DNA of 32,923 nt, from positions 1 through 32,923 of the forward strand of contig JACAFD010000172.1 of the NCBI GenBank assembly GCA_013388555.1, written 5' to 3'. Below the pieces are notes generated by a model. It was not told the origin of the DNA and made no database searches. It worked only from the letters and a program-made list of their open reading frames with translations. This stretch comes from Nitrospirota bacterium (GTDB taxonomy: Bacteria; Nitrospirota; Nitrospiria; Nitrospirales; Nitrospiraceae). Position 1 is the stretch's first letter. Each line of letters starts with the position of its first letter. The position numbers and the translations under genes were made by a program. Below are positions 7,363 through 19,358 of this stretch, one piece after another.

Positions 7363-8850
7363 TTATCTCGTGAGGGTGTCCTCAATGTCCGGCGAGGTCG
7401 CCTGGATGCGATTTCCAAGTGCAGGATAGCGAGCCGCAAGTTTTTGTTTCATCAACCAGGCTACCGTCCGGTACGACCAGTGCCCCTTCACACCGGAGCG
7501 GAGTCTGGCGATGTACTCGGCTTCTGCATAGTCCATCTTGAAGAGGCACCGCACCTTGAATCCGAACGGCGTTGCGTAGAGCGACCCCTCCGCGCTCGTT
7601 TTCTTCAGCTGCTCGATGTCCGAACGGACCGCGTCCATCGCCTGTCGGTACTCCTGATCCAATCCCGCCTGCACGAGCGGCGGCGGCACTTCATAGCCGT
7701 GCACAGTCGTAAAGTTCTGTTGAACCTGCTGACAACGCCGATGTCTATGCATGTCGCGCCAGCCTCCGATGTCCATCAGCACATCGAACGTCAAGGCATA
7801 ACCGCTGCGGAATTCTTTGATAAGCTCGTCGTAGGGCCCTCGTGCGCTCATCGCCACGTCGACAGCCTCCTGTTTTTGCTTTTCTGTCCAGGAACGGACG
7901 ACTGCGAGAATGTTCCGATAGGGCGCGTGCGAGACACGGTACAGCAAGGTGGTGACGATTTCGTCCAATGGATCGTGGAAGTCGATGAGGTCTACCGGTT
8001 CCGGCGCCCCCCAGGCTGTCGGTTGATCCAATCCGGTTCCCCTGAGTACTTCCTTCGCGTATGTGGCGAGGTCCTGGTAGACCGAGGCCTGATAGTCGTT
8101 CGACTTCGCATGGCGGGCGAGCGTCGGTGCGAGGGGTTCATACGCTCCAACCGGCTGACCGCACAGCTCGCCCCAGAGGTTGACAGGTGACCGTTGACAG
8201 GCATCTTTCAGTTCGTCTCCGATCGCACGAAGCTCCGGCAGCTGTGACGACAACAGTCTGGTGATTTGCTTCTCCAACGTCCTGATACTGACGACTTGCC
8301 CGACATTCGTTCTGGCCGAGAGGGGCAACAGATACCGCGTCACATCGAACGCACGGGCGGCAATCGTCCGTTGATAGTCGGCCGGTGTCATCGACTCGGG
8401 GCGCGGCTCACGCTCCGAAATAAATTGGGCCAACGGTTGGTGTAAGAGCCGATAAATCTCGGCAAGGCTGCGGAGAATGCCGTAGTAGGCGCCTTCTGTC
8501 TCTGACCCCCGGACGGAATCCGGAATGAACCACCCACCGGACGCGAAATTCTGATACCGGCTCGATTTTGCCTGGCCATCCCACAAGGGCTCGTCTTCGA
8601 GTCGAATCGCGGCGAGTTCGGAGATGTTTTCGAAGCAGATGATGACATGACCAAGGTCGGCAATCGACGCATGGCCGTAGTCGAAGTAGAACTGATCCCA
8701 GAACTTTTCCGATGAATGTCCATGGACCCAGCGGAGGCTGCTCTCGATAGAGTCGGGCGAACGGCTGTAGCGGGCCAGGGCGTATGCGGATTTCTCGGGC
8801 GGCAGCGGCGCGAGCGCGATGACGCGGCGAGTCGATTGGTCTCCACTCAT
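7363..8850 (-). CDS. ThyX-like flavin-dependent thymidylate synthase family protein, two-domain form
   Basis: 495 residues, about twice the usual ThyX length. The first half has the ThyX layout: GHASIADLGHVIICFENISELAA, then a motif region ending QAKSSRYQNF, then ARAFDVTRYLLPLSARTNVG and SIRTLEKQITRLLSSQLPELRAI. The second half repeats a weaker version with DIGGWRDMHRHRRCQQVQQNF. ThyX makes dTMP from dUMP using FAD and methylene-tetrahydrofolate. The canonical RHRxxSxxxxSxRY signature is not intact in either half: the first keeps the SxRY end but lacks RHR, the second has RHR but lacks the SxRY end. As far as I recall, long two-domain forms are also annotated in Chlamydia. Activity therefore needs proof. 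The start has GAGGAAG upstream, and a promoter lies at 8882-8910. Confidence 0.75.
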   Translation of the reverse strand: MSGDQSTRRVIALAPLPPEKSAYALARYSRSPDSIESSLRWVHGHSSEKFWDQFYFDYGHASIADLGHVIICFENISELAAIRLEDEPLWDGQAKSSRYQNFASGGWFIPDSVRGSETEGAYYGILRSLAEIYRLLHQPLAQFISEREPRPESMTPADYQRTIAARAFDVTRYLLPLSARTNVGQVVSIRTLEKQITRLLSSQLPELRAIGDELKDACQRSPVNLWGELCGQPVGAYEPLAPTLARHAKSNDYQASVYQDLATYAKEVLRGTGLDQPTAWGAPEPVDLIDFHDPLDEIVTTLLYRVSHAPYRNILAVVRSWTEKQKQEAVDVAMSARGPYDELIKEFRSGYALTFDVLMDIGGWRDMHRHRRCQQVQQNFTTVHGYEVPPPLVQAGLDQEYRQAMDAVRSDIEQLKKTSAEGSLYATPFGFKVRCLFKMDYAEAEYIARLRSGVKGHWSYRTVAWLMKQKLAARYPALGNRIQATSPDIEDTLTR

Positions 8851-8881
8851 GACTCTTCCTCAAATGGTACGTAGGCCGCGA

Positions 8882-8910
8882 ACTATACGCTCGCACGCCG
8901 GTCGGCGCAA
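8882..8910 (-). promoter_or_regulatory. Sigma-70-type promoter of the thyX-like gene
   Basis: On the minus strand TTGCGC (-35) and TATAGT (-10) are separated by 17 bp. The start codon follows about 30 bp downstream of the -10 box. Confidence 0.5.
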
Positions 8911-8975
8911 GAAGGCATGGCGACTCTCACGGTACGACATTCGCGGCGTGCAGGAATCTCAGCACTCGTCGTGCG

Positions 8976-9004
8976 TTGACTTGCCGGTACCCCGCCGCTA
9001 TAGT
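8976..9004 (+). promoter_or_regulatory. Sigma-70-type promoter of hisS
   Basis: TTGACT (8976-8981) and TATAGT (8999-9004) are 17 bp apart, a near-consensus pair. The hisS ATG lies 30 bp after the -10 box, giving a short leader. Confidence 0.65.
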
Positions 9005-9034
9005 CCCGATTTTTTGCTATTGCCCCTGAATAAT

Positions 9035-10300
9035 ATGGATTCGATCAAAGGCATCAAGGGCGTCAAGGATATCCTTCCCGAGGAGACACCTCGGTGGCGC
9101 CTTATTGAAGATACCGTGAGGCGCTGGGCACTCTCCTACGGGTATCAGGAGATCCGTATCCCCATTTTTGAACTGACTGCCCTCTTCGCCCGGAGTATCG
9201 GTTCGGCGACGGACATTGTCGAAAAAGAGATGTATACCTTTCCTGACCGAGACGGGACCTCACTGACTTTGCGCCCGGAAGGGACAGCGGGCACGGTCCG
9301 CTCCTTCATCGAGCACAATCGTGCGGCTGATCCACTCCCACAGAAGTATTTCTACATTGGTCCGATGTTCCGCCACGAGCGGCCGCAGGCAGGGCGCCTG
9401 CGGCAGTTTCATCAATTCGGTGTGGAATTCTTCGGTACTTCGGACCCTCGCGCAGACGTCGAGGTCATTGCGCTACTGTGGCGCCTCCTATCAGATCTGG
9501 CTCTTCCAGACCTGACCCTCGAGATCAATAGCCTTGGAAGCTCCGATGACCGCGCTGCTTACAAACCATTCTTGCGCTCCTTTCTCTCACAACAACAAGC
9601 TCTTCTCTGTGAAAACTGTCATCGTCGTATGGACACCAACCCCCTACGGGTATTGGATTGCAAAGTGCCTAGCTGTCGAGCTGCGACCGAGTCGGCTCCC
9701 AGACTGACGGACCACCTTTCTACTGAAGCCCGTCAACATTTCGACCAGGTCCTCTGCGGTCTTGTCGCTCTTGGAGTCCCTTATCAACTCAATCCTCGGC
9801 TAGTCCGCGGGCTGGACTACTACTGTTTAACAAGTTTTGAAATTACGTCCACCCATTTAGGAGCTCAGAACGCGGTAGGGGCAGGTGGTCGCTACGATGG
9901 CCTCGTAAAGACGCTTGGAGGTCCCTCTGTTCCTGCTGTAGGATTCGCGCTTGGGCTTGAGCGTGTGTCGTTAATGTTCCAGAAGACTTCCTCTCCCTTA
10001 CGCGACGAGTGCCTCTATTACGTTGCAGCGTTCGGAGAAGAAGGGAAGAAGTGCGGGTTGGTCCTTCTCGATGAACTCAGACGAGCTGGGATTTCCACCC
10101 AGTGTGACTATCGCGCCACCACTCTCAAGGCTCATCTCCGCCAAGCCGATCGCGCAAAGTGTCGTTATGCTATTCTCCTGGGCGATGATGAAGCATCTCT
10201 TGGATCGGTCATCCTCCGTAATCTCGAATCGAAGGCTCAGGAAGTTCTCCCTCTCGAAGGGCTTGCATCGATTCTTAAAACTCGGACGTTTCCTGCATAA
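9035..10300 (+). CDS. hisS: Histidyl-tRNA synthetase
   Basis: 421 residues. Class II aminoacyl-tRNA synthetase that charges tRNA-His. Motif 2 is seen in YFYIGPMFRHERPQAGRLRQFHQFGVE; the histidine-specific segments LVRGLDYYCLTSFE and GAGGRYDGL follow, then motif 3 in VGFALGLERV. The C-terminal anticodon-binding domain runs from about residue 325 to the end. The start at 9035 is set by homology (MDSIKGIKGVKDILPEE); no Shine-Dalgarno is visible in the short leader, and the open frame upstream to 8819 overlaps the divergent thyX promoter. The second half of the gene is richer in A/T and T-ending codons than the genes to the left, a trend that continues into the early part of dnaA. Confidence 0.96.
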   Translation: MDSIKGIKGVKDILPEETPRWRLIEDTVRRWALSYGYQEIRIPIFELTALFARSIGSATDIVEKEMYTFPDRDGTSLTLRPEGTAGTVRSFIEHNRAADPLPQKYFYIGPMFRHERPQAGRLRQFHQFGVEFFGTSDPRADVEVIALLWRLLSDLALPDLTLEINSLGSSDDRAAYKPFLRSFLSQQQALLCENCHRRMDTNPLRVLDCKVPSCRAATESAPRLTDHLSTEARQHFDQVLCGLVALGVPYQLNPRLVRGLDYYCLTSFEITSTHLGAQNAVGAGGRYDGLVKTLGGPSVPAVGFALGLERVSLMFQKTSSPLRDECLYYVAAFGEEGKKCGLVLLDELRRAGISTQCDYRATTLKAHLRQADRAKCRYAILLGDDEASLGSVILRNLESKAQEVLPLEGLASILKTRTFPA

Positions 10301-10403
10301 GAAGCTCACTTTTTAGTATTGACTTTGGAATTGAAACCTCGTAGTCTCCCCCATGGTTTTATTCATAACTAATTGATTGTATTGAATTGTTTTATTTATA
10401 ACT
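10301..10403. other. AT-rich gap between hisS and the sulfur-relay genes
   Basis: About 100 bp, clearly richer in A/T than the surroundings, with TTGACT near 10318 and TTATAACT immediately before the next start codon. No gene is seen. A perfect DnaA box (TTATCCACA, 10431-10439) lies just inside the next gene. Confidence 0.45.
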
Positions 10404-10724
10404 ATGGCGGATCGAAAGCTGGGCCTTCTGTTATCCACACCCCCGTCTCACCCGAGTGTTGAGACTGTCGTTGAGTTGGCTCAGGCTGCGTTACGTCGAG
10501 GAATTGAGGTCTATCTCTATCTGATTGATGAAGGGGTGAAGACGGCTACGGACCAGCGCTATCTTAACTTGATTGATGCTGGAGTGAAGATGTCTGTCTG
10601 TGCTTATGGCTGTCAGCGGCACGGAATTCCAACGGTTGTTGTCGATTCAAGAGCCTCTTTATCCGGGCTCGTCGTATTGTCCGGGATCATTGATGGCTGC
10701 GATCGCTTTCTTGCCTTTACATAA
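10404..10724 (+). CDS. DsrE/TusD-like sulfur carrier protein
   Basis: 106 residues, a full DsrE-fold protein. The strands LGLLLSTPP and EVYLYLIDEGV are typical. SVCAYGCQRHGIP aligns with the TusD/DsrE active-site segment (VC in E. coli TusD, with Cys carrying the persulfide). In known systems TusD, TusC and TusB form a heterohexamer that passes sulfur to TusE and MnmA for 2-thiouridine in tRNA, or as DsrEFH take part in dissimilatory sulfur metabolism. Gene order here (D-like, C-like, then a possible B-like) is that of tusDCB. No Shine-Dalgarno is visible; the start codon is directly preceded by an AT-rich stretch. Confidence 0.78.
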   Translation: MADRKLGLLLSTPPSHPSVETVVELAQAALRRGIEVYLYLIDEGVKTATDQRYLNLIDAGVKMSVCAYGCQRHGIPTVVVDSRASLSGLVVLSGIIDGCDRFLAFT

Positions 10725-10753
10725 ACCGTCTTTCCTATGCGGCTGGTCTTTCT

Positions 10754-11095
10754 ATGTCAAAACGGATTGTTGTCGTGATTTCCGAAGATCCCCGCTCGAC
10801 GGCTCGCCCCGTTGAAGCACTCCGAATTGCGTTGGGACTTTATGCTGGTGACCATAAGATGACTGTTGTTCTCCTTGGTGATGCTCCGCTTCTCCTGAAG
10901 GAAGACACAGACGATATCATTGACGTCGATATTCTTGAAAAATATCTTCCTTCCTTTAAACACCTCTCTATCCCTTTTGTCGTGGAGCCAGGAACTGCGG
11001 TGGATACTGGAGGTAATGGCTTTTCCGTGACAACTCTTCCGGTAGATGACATACGACAGTTAGTGAGGTCGGTTGATAGAAGTCTCGTTTTTTAA
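10754..11095 (+). CDS. DsrF/TusC-like protein
   Basis: 113 residues. The start SKRIVVVISEDPRSTARPVEALRIALGLYAGDHKMTVVLLGDAPLLL has the TusC/DsrF layout: first strand, a loop, a long helix and a second strand ending in a GDA/GDG turn. There is no cysteine at all, so it would be a structural rather than sulfur-carrying subunit, as proposed for TusC. It is 29 bp downstream of the DsrE-like gene and overlaps the next gene by 23 bp, so the three genes form an operon running toward dnaA. The family call is by pattern only. Confidence 0.65.
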   Translation: MSKRIVVVISEDPRSTARPVEALRIALGLYAGDHKMTVVLLGDAPLLLKEDTDDIIDVDILEKYLPSFKHLSIPFVVEPGTAVDTGGNGFSVTTLPVDDIRQLVRSVDRSLVF

Positions 11096-11357
11096 ACGAC
11101 CTGGCTGTGATTTTATGGGTGCAACACTCTATCTTCTTCGACAACAGCTTGAAGATATATCTCCATCACTCTTTCGAGTAAGTGATACGGAAAAGGATTT
11201 TGTATTTGTTGAGCACTTAGTATCGGCGACCCCTTCTTCTAGAAAAGAAGTCGTGATGAAACCTGAGAGGATGGAGGGTGGTAATGCTCGGCAAATATTG
11301 ACATATGACGATCTTGTTGAACAAATTTTTTCATCGGATCATGTCATTGTCATATAG
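11073..11357 (+). CDS. Possible DsrH/TusB-like protein
   Basis: 94 residues from a TTG at 11073 with TGAGGT just upstream; it overlaps the preceding gene by 23 bp in another frame. The protein ends ILTYDDLVEQIFSSDHVIVI, the kind of C-terminal helix and strand seen in DsrH/TusB, and its position as third gene after TusD- and TusC-like proteins supports that. One cysteine is near the N-terminus (RPGCDF). An ATG at 11115 is a shorter alternative and would drop that Cys. The assignment rests mainly on context and size; similarity is weak. Confidence 0.45.
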   Translation: MIEVSFFKRPGCDFMGATLYLLRQQLEDISPSLFRVSDTEKDFVFVEHLVSATPSSRKEVVMKPERMEGGNARQILTYDDLVEQIFSSDHVIVI

Positions 11358-11690
11358 GTGCGTTACTGGCTCTTCTCTTAGGTTATTGTGTAATAAACGA
11401 AGATCGTCGTAGGAGTAGGAGTAGGAGTAGGTTTCGTGGATACTGTGGATTGGAATTAAGATATTGAATTCATTTGACTATCGCGAGGCTACGCCTGTGG
11501 AGAAAATTGGGGGTTGACTCTGGGTATTCATTGTATGCAGAGTTCCCAACCTGTGGCGATCCAGGCAGGAGGTAGGATCATAATCTCCTGTAGTCTGCCA
11601 ATTCTTCATAATTTTGAACGAAAGATCATCAGAAGTCCCAGGTTATCAACAGGTGTGAATAAATCTGTGCATGAAAAATGATGTGAAATT
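11358..11690. other. Probable replication origin (oriC)
   Basis: A 333-bp gene-free stretch directly upstream of dnaA. It holds several near-matches to the DnaA box TTATCCACA: TGTGGATTG (11444), TGTGGAGAA (11496), TTATCAACA (11643) and TGTGAATAA (11654), each one or two changes from consensus, plus weaker TGTGGCGAT (11552) and TGTGCATGA (11666). An AT-rich run (about 11450-11478) could be the unwinding element. The tandem repeat GTAGGA lies at 11409-11431. Position beside dnaA-dnaN-gyrB is the common bacterial arrangement. Confidence 0.72.
11409..11431 (+). repeat. GTAGGA tandem repeat in the origin region
   Basis: GTAGGA occurs three times followed by GTAGG. It contains TAG every six bases and lies 12 bp before a DnaA-box-like site (TGTGGATTG), so it could be an origin-opening motif of the DnaA-trio kind. 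Confidence 0.75.
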
Positions 11691-13037
11691 ATGAGCATGA
11701 CAAGCGAATGGCAGGACGCCTTGGCCTATATACAAGGGAAGGTTCCGAAGCAAGTGTACGATACGTGGTTTACACCGATTCACCTTGAGCGAATTGAGGG
11801 ATCTACAGCTCAACTTGCTGTTCCCAATAAATTTTTTGGCGACTGGTTAAGTCAACACTACGGACCTCTCTTGGCCGAAGCCATTTCTCACACTCGAGGT
11901 GGAGAAGAGACTGCTATCACCTTCGTCATCTCTCAGAAACAGACACACAAACAATCTGAGGCCGGTGGGGATACCTCGACTACGGGTCGTCAGAACACAG
12001 GGGTAAGGCCAAAGCGGGGAATGCTGCTCAACCCCAAGTATTCATTCAAGAATTTTGTAGTAGGTGCGGGAAATCAATTTGCCCATGCTGCCTGCATGGC
12101 GGTCGCCGAACAACCAGCGAAAGCCTATAACCCGCTTTTTATCTACGGGCAGACTGGGCTAGGGAAAACGCACCTCTTAAATGCCATCGGAAATTATGTC
12201 GCTGAGCGGAGTGATCTGAGGATTGCCTATTTGACGACAGAGCAGTTTACAAACGAGGTTATCAACTCCATTCGATACGACAAAATGCCGGATCTGCGGA
12301 AGCGATATCGTCATATCGATATGCTGATGATCGATGACATTCATTTCTTGGCAGGAAAAGAACGCACGCAGGAGGAATTCTTTCACACGTTCAATGCCCT
12401 CTATGAAGCGCATAAACAGCTGGTGCTCTCAAGCGATCGCTTTCCGAAAGACATGCCCGATATCGAGGAGCGGTTGAGGTCACGGTTTGAATGGGGATTG
12501 ATTGCCGATCTCCAGCCGCCGGACGTTGAGACACGAATTGCCATCTTGCGGAAAAAGTCCGAGGACGAGGGCGTCACGTTGCCGGAAGATGTCATCCAGT
12601 TTCTTGCCACAACGATGAAGAGCAACATCCGCGAGCTCGAGGGTTCGCTGGTGCGTCTCAGTGCCTATGCCTCGCTCACCGGCCAGACGATTACACTGGA
12701 GATGGCAAAGAACGTCCTCCGGGATCTGATCGGCAGCAAGAAAAAGATCGTGTCGATGGACGATATTCAGGAGACAGTGGGTGCGCGCTTCCACGTGAAA
12801 ATCACAGACCTGAAATCCCGCCGTAGGAGCAAGACGCTGGTACACCCGAGACAGATTGCCATGTATCTCTGTCGGGAGCTCACGGATTCCTCGTATCCCG
12901 AGATTGGGCGGCAGTTCGGAGGCAAAGACCACACGACGATCATCCATGCCTGCAAGCAGGTGATTAAAGCGAAAGACAGCGACAGTACATTGTGTGCCAC
13001 CTTGGACAGCTTGAGGGAGCAGATCCTGCGAGCGTGA
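11691..13037 (+). CDS. dnaA: Chromosomal replication initiator DnaA
   Basis: 448 residues with all four DnaA domains. Domain I (residues 1-80) opens EWQDALAYIQGKVPKQVYDTWFTPI. A short linker follows. The AAA+ domain carries Walker A GQTGLGKTHLL (about 153), Walker B MLMIDDIHFLAGKE and an RFEWGLIADLQPPD segment. The C-terminal DNA-binding domain has the signature GRQFGGKDHTTIIHACKQV. DnaA binds DnaA boxes at oriC, unwinds the duplex and helps load the helicase. The ATG at 11691 is preceded by AT-rich DNA without a strong Shine-Dalgarno. dnaN follows 23 bp downstream. Confidence 0.98.
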   Translation: MSMTSEWQDALAYIQGKVPKQVYDTWFTPIHLERIEGSTAQLAVPNKFFGDWLSQHYGPLLAEAISHTRGGEETAITFVISQKQTHKQSEAGGDTSTTGRQNTGVRPKRGMLLNPKYSFKNFVVGAGNQFAHAACMAVAEQPAKAYNPLFIYGQTGLGKTHLLNAIGNYVAERSDLRIAYLTTEQFTNEVINSIRYDKMPDLRKRYRHIDMLMIDDIHFLAGKERTQEEFFHTFNALYEAHKQLVLSSDRFPKDMPDIEERLRSRFEWGLIADLQPPDVETRIAILRKKSEDEGVTLPEDVIQFLATTMKSNIRELEGSLVRLSAYASLTGQTITLEMAKNVLRDLIGSKKKIVSMDDIQETVGARFHVKITDLKSRRRSKTLVHPRQIAMYLCRELTDSSYPEIGRQFGGKDHTTIIHACKQVIKAKDSDSTLCATLDSLREQILRA

Positions 13038-13060
13038 GCGGTGTTGCTAGAGGGGAAGAG

Positions 13061-16697
<3,637 letters not shown>

Positions 16698-16714
16698 TGA
16701 AAAATTGGCTTGTT

Positions 16715-16837
16715 AGGATGCTCAAAATTATCATCCAGCAAGGCCGCAGGCGAGCGAAGATCTGAGGCGTACCCTCTGGGTACGTTGAAGGTTTTCACGA
16801 GCCGAGAACGAAGCTGGGGATCATTTTCAGCATCCTT
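16715..16837. repeat. Palindromic intergenic element, copy 2
   Basis: Ends: AGGATGCTCAAAATTATCATC on the left (first 20 bases shared in pattern) and, on the opposite strand, AGGATGCTGAAAATGATCCC on the right. The centre is CGTACCC-TCT-GGGTACG (16768-16784). It is the same family as 4814-4941 in the opposite orientation. It ends ten bases before the gyrA start codon and right at the gyrA ribosome binding site (TTGGAGAA). Confidence 0.8.
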
Positions 16838-16847
16838 GGAGAACGAG

Positions 16848-19310
16848 ATGCCACCTGATGAACGATTAGGACAGATCGCCATCGAAGACGAGATGCGCTC
16901 ATCGTACCTGAGTTACGCGATGAGTGTCATCGTTGGCCGGGCGCTCCCCGACGTCCGTGACGGGCTCAAGCCGGTCCATCGCCGGATTCTTCACGGCATG
17001 AACGAAATGGGCCTCGCGTCGAACCGGGCCTACCGAAAATCCGCCAAGATTGTCGGCGAAATCATGGGGAACTATCATCCCCACGGTGACAGTGCAATCT
17101 ACGACACGCTCGTTCGGATGGCTCAACCCTTCAACATGCGCTATATGCTCGTGGACGGTCAGGGCAACTATGGATCGGTCGACGGTGATCCGCCGGCGGC
17201 CATGCGGTACACCGAAGCCCGCCTGACCAAGGTTGCCGAAGACATGCTTGCCGATATCGACAAGGAGACGGTTGATTTCGGACCGAACTACGATGAGTCG
17301 CTCGTCGAACCACTGGTGCTCCCTTCGAAAATCCCGAATCTTCTCGTCAACGGCGCCGGCGGTATTGCGGTGGGCTATGCCACCAACATACCGACCCACA
17401 ATATCGGCGAAGTGGTCGAGGGGCTCCTCCTGTATCTGGAGAACCCGGACATCACGCTTGCCCAGCTGATGAAAAAAATCCCAGGCCCCGATTTTCCGAC
17501 CGCGGGATTCATCTATGGAACGGCCGGCATCAAGTCTGCCTATGAGAGCGGGCGGGGTCTCCTCACCTTGCGCGCAAAAGTGAAGACTGAATCAGATGAA
17601 CGCACGGATCGTGAACGGTTGATCGTTACGGAGCTACCCTATCAGGTTAATAAATCCAAGCTGATTGAAAAGATTGCCGAGTTGATCAGGGATGAACGGA
17701 TCAAAGGGATTTCCGATCTGCGTGACGAATCCGATCGGGAAGGCATCCGTGTTGTCATAGAGCTCAAACGAGGGGAAATCCCGCTCATCACCTTGAACAA
17801 TTTGTATAAGCTCACGCAACTCCAGACGACCTTCGGGGTCATCATGCTTGCGCTGGTGAATAACCGGCCGGAAGTGTTGACTCTCAAGCAGATCCTGCAT
17901 CATTTCATCGAGCACCGGCGCGAGGTCATTGTCCGTCGGACCGCGTTCGAGCTACGCAAGGCTGAAGAGCGAGCCCATGTCCTCGAGGGTCTCAAAATCG
18001 CGCTTGATAATCTGGATGCGGTGATTGTCTTGATCCGGCGGGCGCAATCGCCCGATGAAGCCCGAGTCGGCCTGATGCGGCAATTTGCGCTGAGTGAAAT
18101 CCAGTCGAATGCCATTTTGGATATGCGGCTCCAGCGGCTCACGCAATTGGAGCGCAATAAACTCATCGAGGAATATAAAGAGGTCTTGAAGCAGATCGAG
18201 CGTCTCAAGTCTATCCTGGGCAGCGACGCCCTGGTTCGTTCGATCGTCAAAGACGAGTTGATCGAGGTGCGTGAGGCCTACAAGGACAGCCGCCGCACGC
18301 AGATCGTGAAGGAAGAAGCGGAGATCACACTGGAAGACATGATCGCGAATGAAGAAGTGGTCGTGACAATCTCGCACGCCGGGTATATCAAGCGTAACCC
18401 GGTTACCCTATATCGGGCACAGCGGCGTGGCGGCAAGGGCAAAATCGGGATGGGGGTCAAGGAAGAGGATTTTGTCGTGACCCTTTTTACCGCGTCTACG
18501 CACGAGTCGCTTCTGTTCTTCACGGACGCCGGGAAGGTCTATTGGTTGAAAGTCCATGAGATTCCTGACGCCGGGCGGGCGGCCAAAGGCAAAGCGCTGG
18601 TGAATCTGCTGGCGCTGTCAAACGATGAGCAGGTCACCGCAACGGTGCCGGTCAAAGAATTCCGCGAAGACCAGTTCGTTGTGATGGCGACCGCCCAGGG
18701 CATCGTCAAGAAGACCGAGCTCTCGGCCTATAGCAATCCACGCCAGGGCGGCATTATTGCGTTGTCGTTGGATAAGGGGGATCGGCTCATTAGTGTGCAT
18801 GTCACCGACGGCCAGCGGGAAATCCTGTTGGGTACGAAGAAGGGCATCACAATCCGCTTTAAGGAAGACGACGTCCGTCCTATGGGGCGTACGGCGCACG
18901 GGGTGCGCGGCATTACGCTGGAGGAAGGCAATGAAGTCATCGGCATGGAGACGATCACCCCGGACTCGACCACCCAAATCCTCACGGTTACGGAGGGCGG
19001 CTACGGAAAGCGCACGCCGGTGAACGAGTATAGGGTTCAGGGGCGCGGAGGGAAGGGCATCATCAGCGTGAAAACCACGGAACGCAACGGGCTGGCCGTT
19101 GGGTTTCTTCAAGTCCGAGACGGCGATGAGATCATGCTGATGGCCGCTCACGGCAAGGTGCTTCGGTGCAAGGTTGATGAATTTCGTGAGATTGGCCGTA
19201 ACACTCAGGGAGTTCGCATCCTCGAACTTGAAGGCACAGGCGATCGGGTTGTGGCCGTTGCCCGGTTGGCAGAAAGTGTTGAGGTGCTTCCCGAGGAAGG
19301 CGGCGGGTAA
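16848..19310 (+). CDS. gyrA: DNA gyrase subunit A
   Basis: 820 residues. Opens [48 protein letters not shown]. The quinolone-determining segment [19 protein letters not shown] has the usual Ser and Asp of sensitive enzymes, and [10 protein letters not shown] carries the catalytic Tyr that forms the DNA-protein link. The C-terminal beta-pinwheel, with the GyrA box [12 protein letters not shown] and a second similar repeat (VQGRGGKGI), wraps DNA and marks this as gyrase rather than topoisomerase IV. The frame is open upstream to 16710, but that extension reads through the repeat element; the ATG at 16848 with TTGGAGAA upstream is the real start. Confidence 0.98.
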   Translation: MPPDERLGQIAIEDEMRSSYLSYAMSVIVGRALPDVRDGLKPVHRRILHGMNEMGLASNRAYRKSAKIVGEIMGNYHPHGDSAIYDTLVRMAQPFNMRYMLVDGQGNYGSVDGDPPAAMRYTEARLTKVAEDMLADIDKETVDFGPNYDESLVEPLVLPSKIPNLLVNGAGGIAVGYATNIPTHNIGEVVEGLLLYLENPDITLAQLMKKIPGPDFPTAGFIYGTAGIKSAYESGRGLLTLRAKVKTESDERTDRERLIVTELPYQVNKSKLIEKIAELIRDERIKGISDLRDESDREGIRVVIELKRGEIPLITLNNLYKLTQLQTTFGVIMLALVNNRPEVLTLKQILHHFIEHRREVIVRRTAFELRKAEERAHVLEGLKIALDNLDAVIVLIRRAQSPDEARVGLMRQFALSEIQSNAILDMRLQRLTQLERNKLIEEYKEVLKQIERLKSILGSDALVRSIVKDELIEVREAYKDSRRTQIVKEEAEITLEDMIANEEVVVTISHAGYIKRNPVTLYRAQRRGGKGKIGMGVKEEDFVVTLFTASTHESLLFFTDAGKVYWLKVHEIPDAGRAAKGKALVNLLALSNDEQVTATVPVKEFREDQFVVMATAQGIVKKTELSAYSNPRQGGIIALSLDKGDRLISVHVTDGQREILLGTKKGITIRFKEDDVRPMGRTAHGVRGITLEEGNEVIGMETITPDSTTQILTVTEGGYGKRTPVNEYRVQGRGGKGIISVKTTERNGLAVGFLQVRDGDEIMLMAAHGKVLRCKVDEFREIGRNTQGVRILELEGTGDRVVAVARLAESVEVLPEEGGG

Positions 19311-19358
19311 CAGACACTCGCGAGATCGCCCGCTTTGTTCGTTGAGCGCAGGCCTTCC

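Noticed and set aside
8819-9034. N-terminal extension of hisS
   Set aside because: Overlaps the divergent thyX gene and both promoters; HisRS homology starts at 9035.
16710-16847. N-terminal extension of GyrA
   Set aside because: It translates the palindromic repeat; homology to GyrA begins at 16848, where the ribosome site is.
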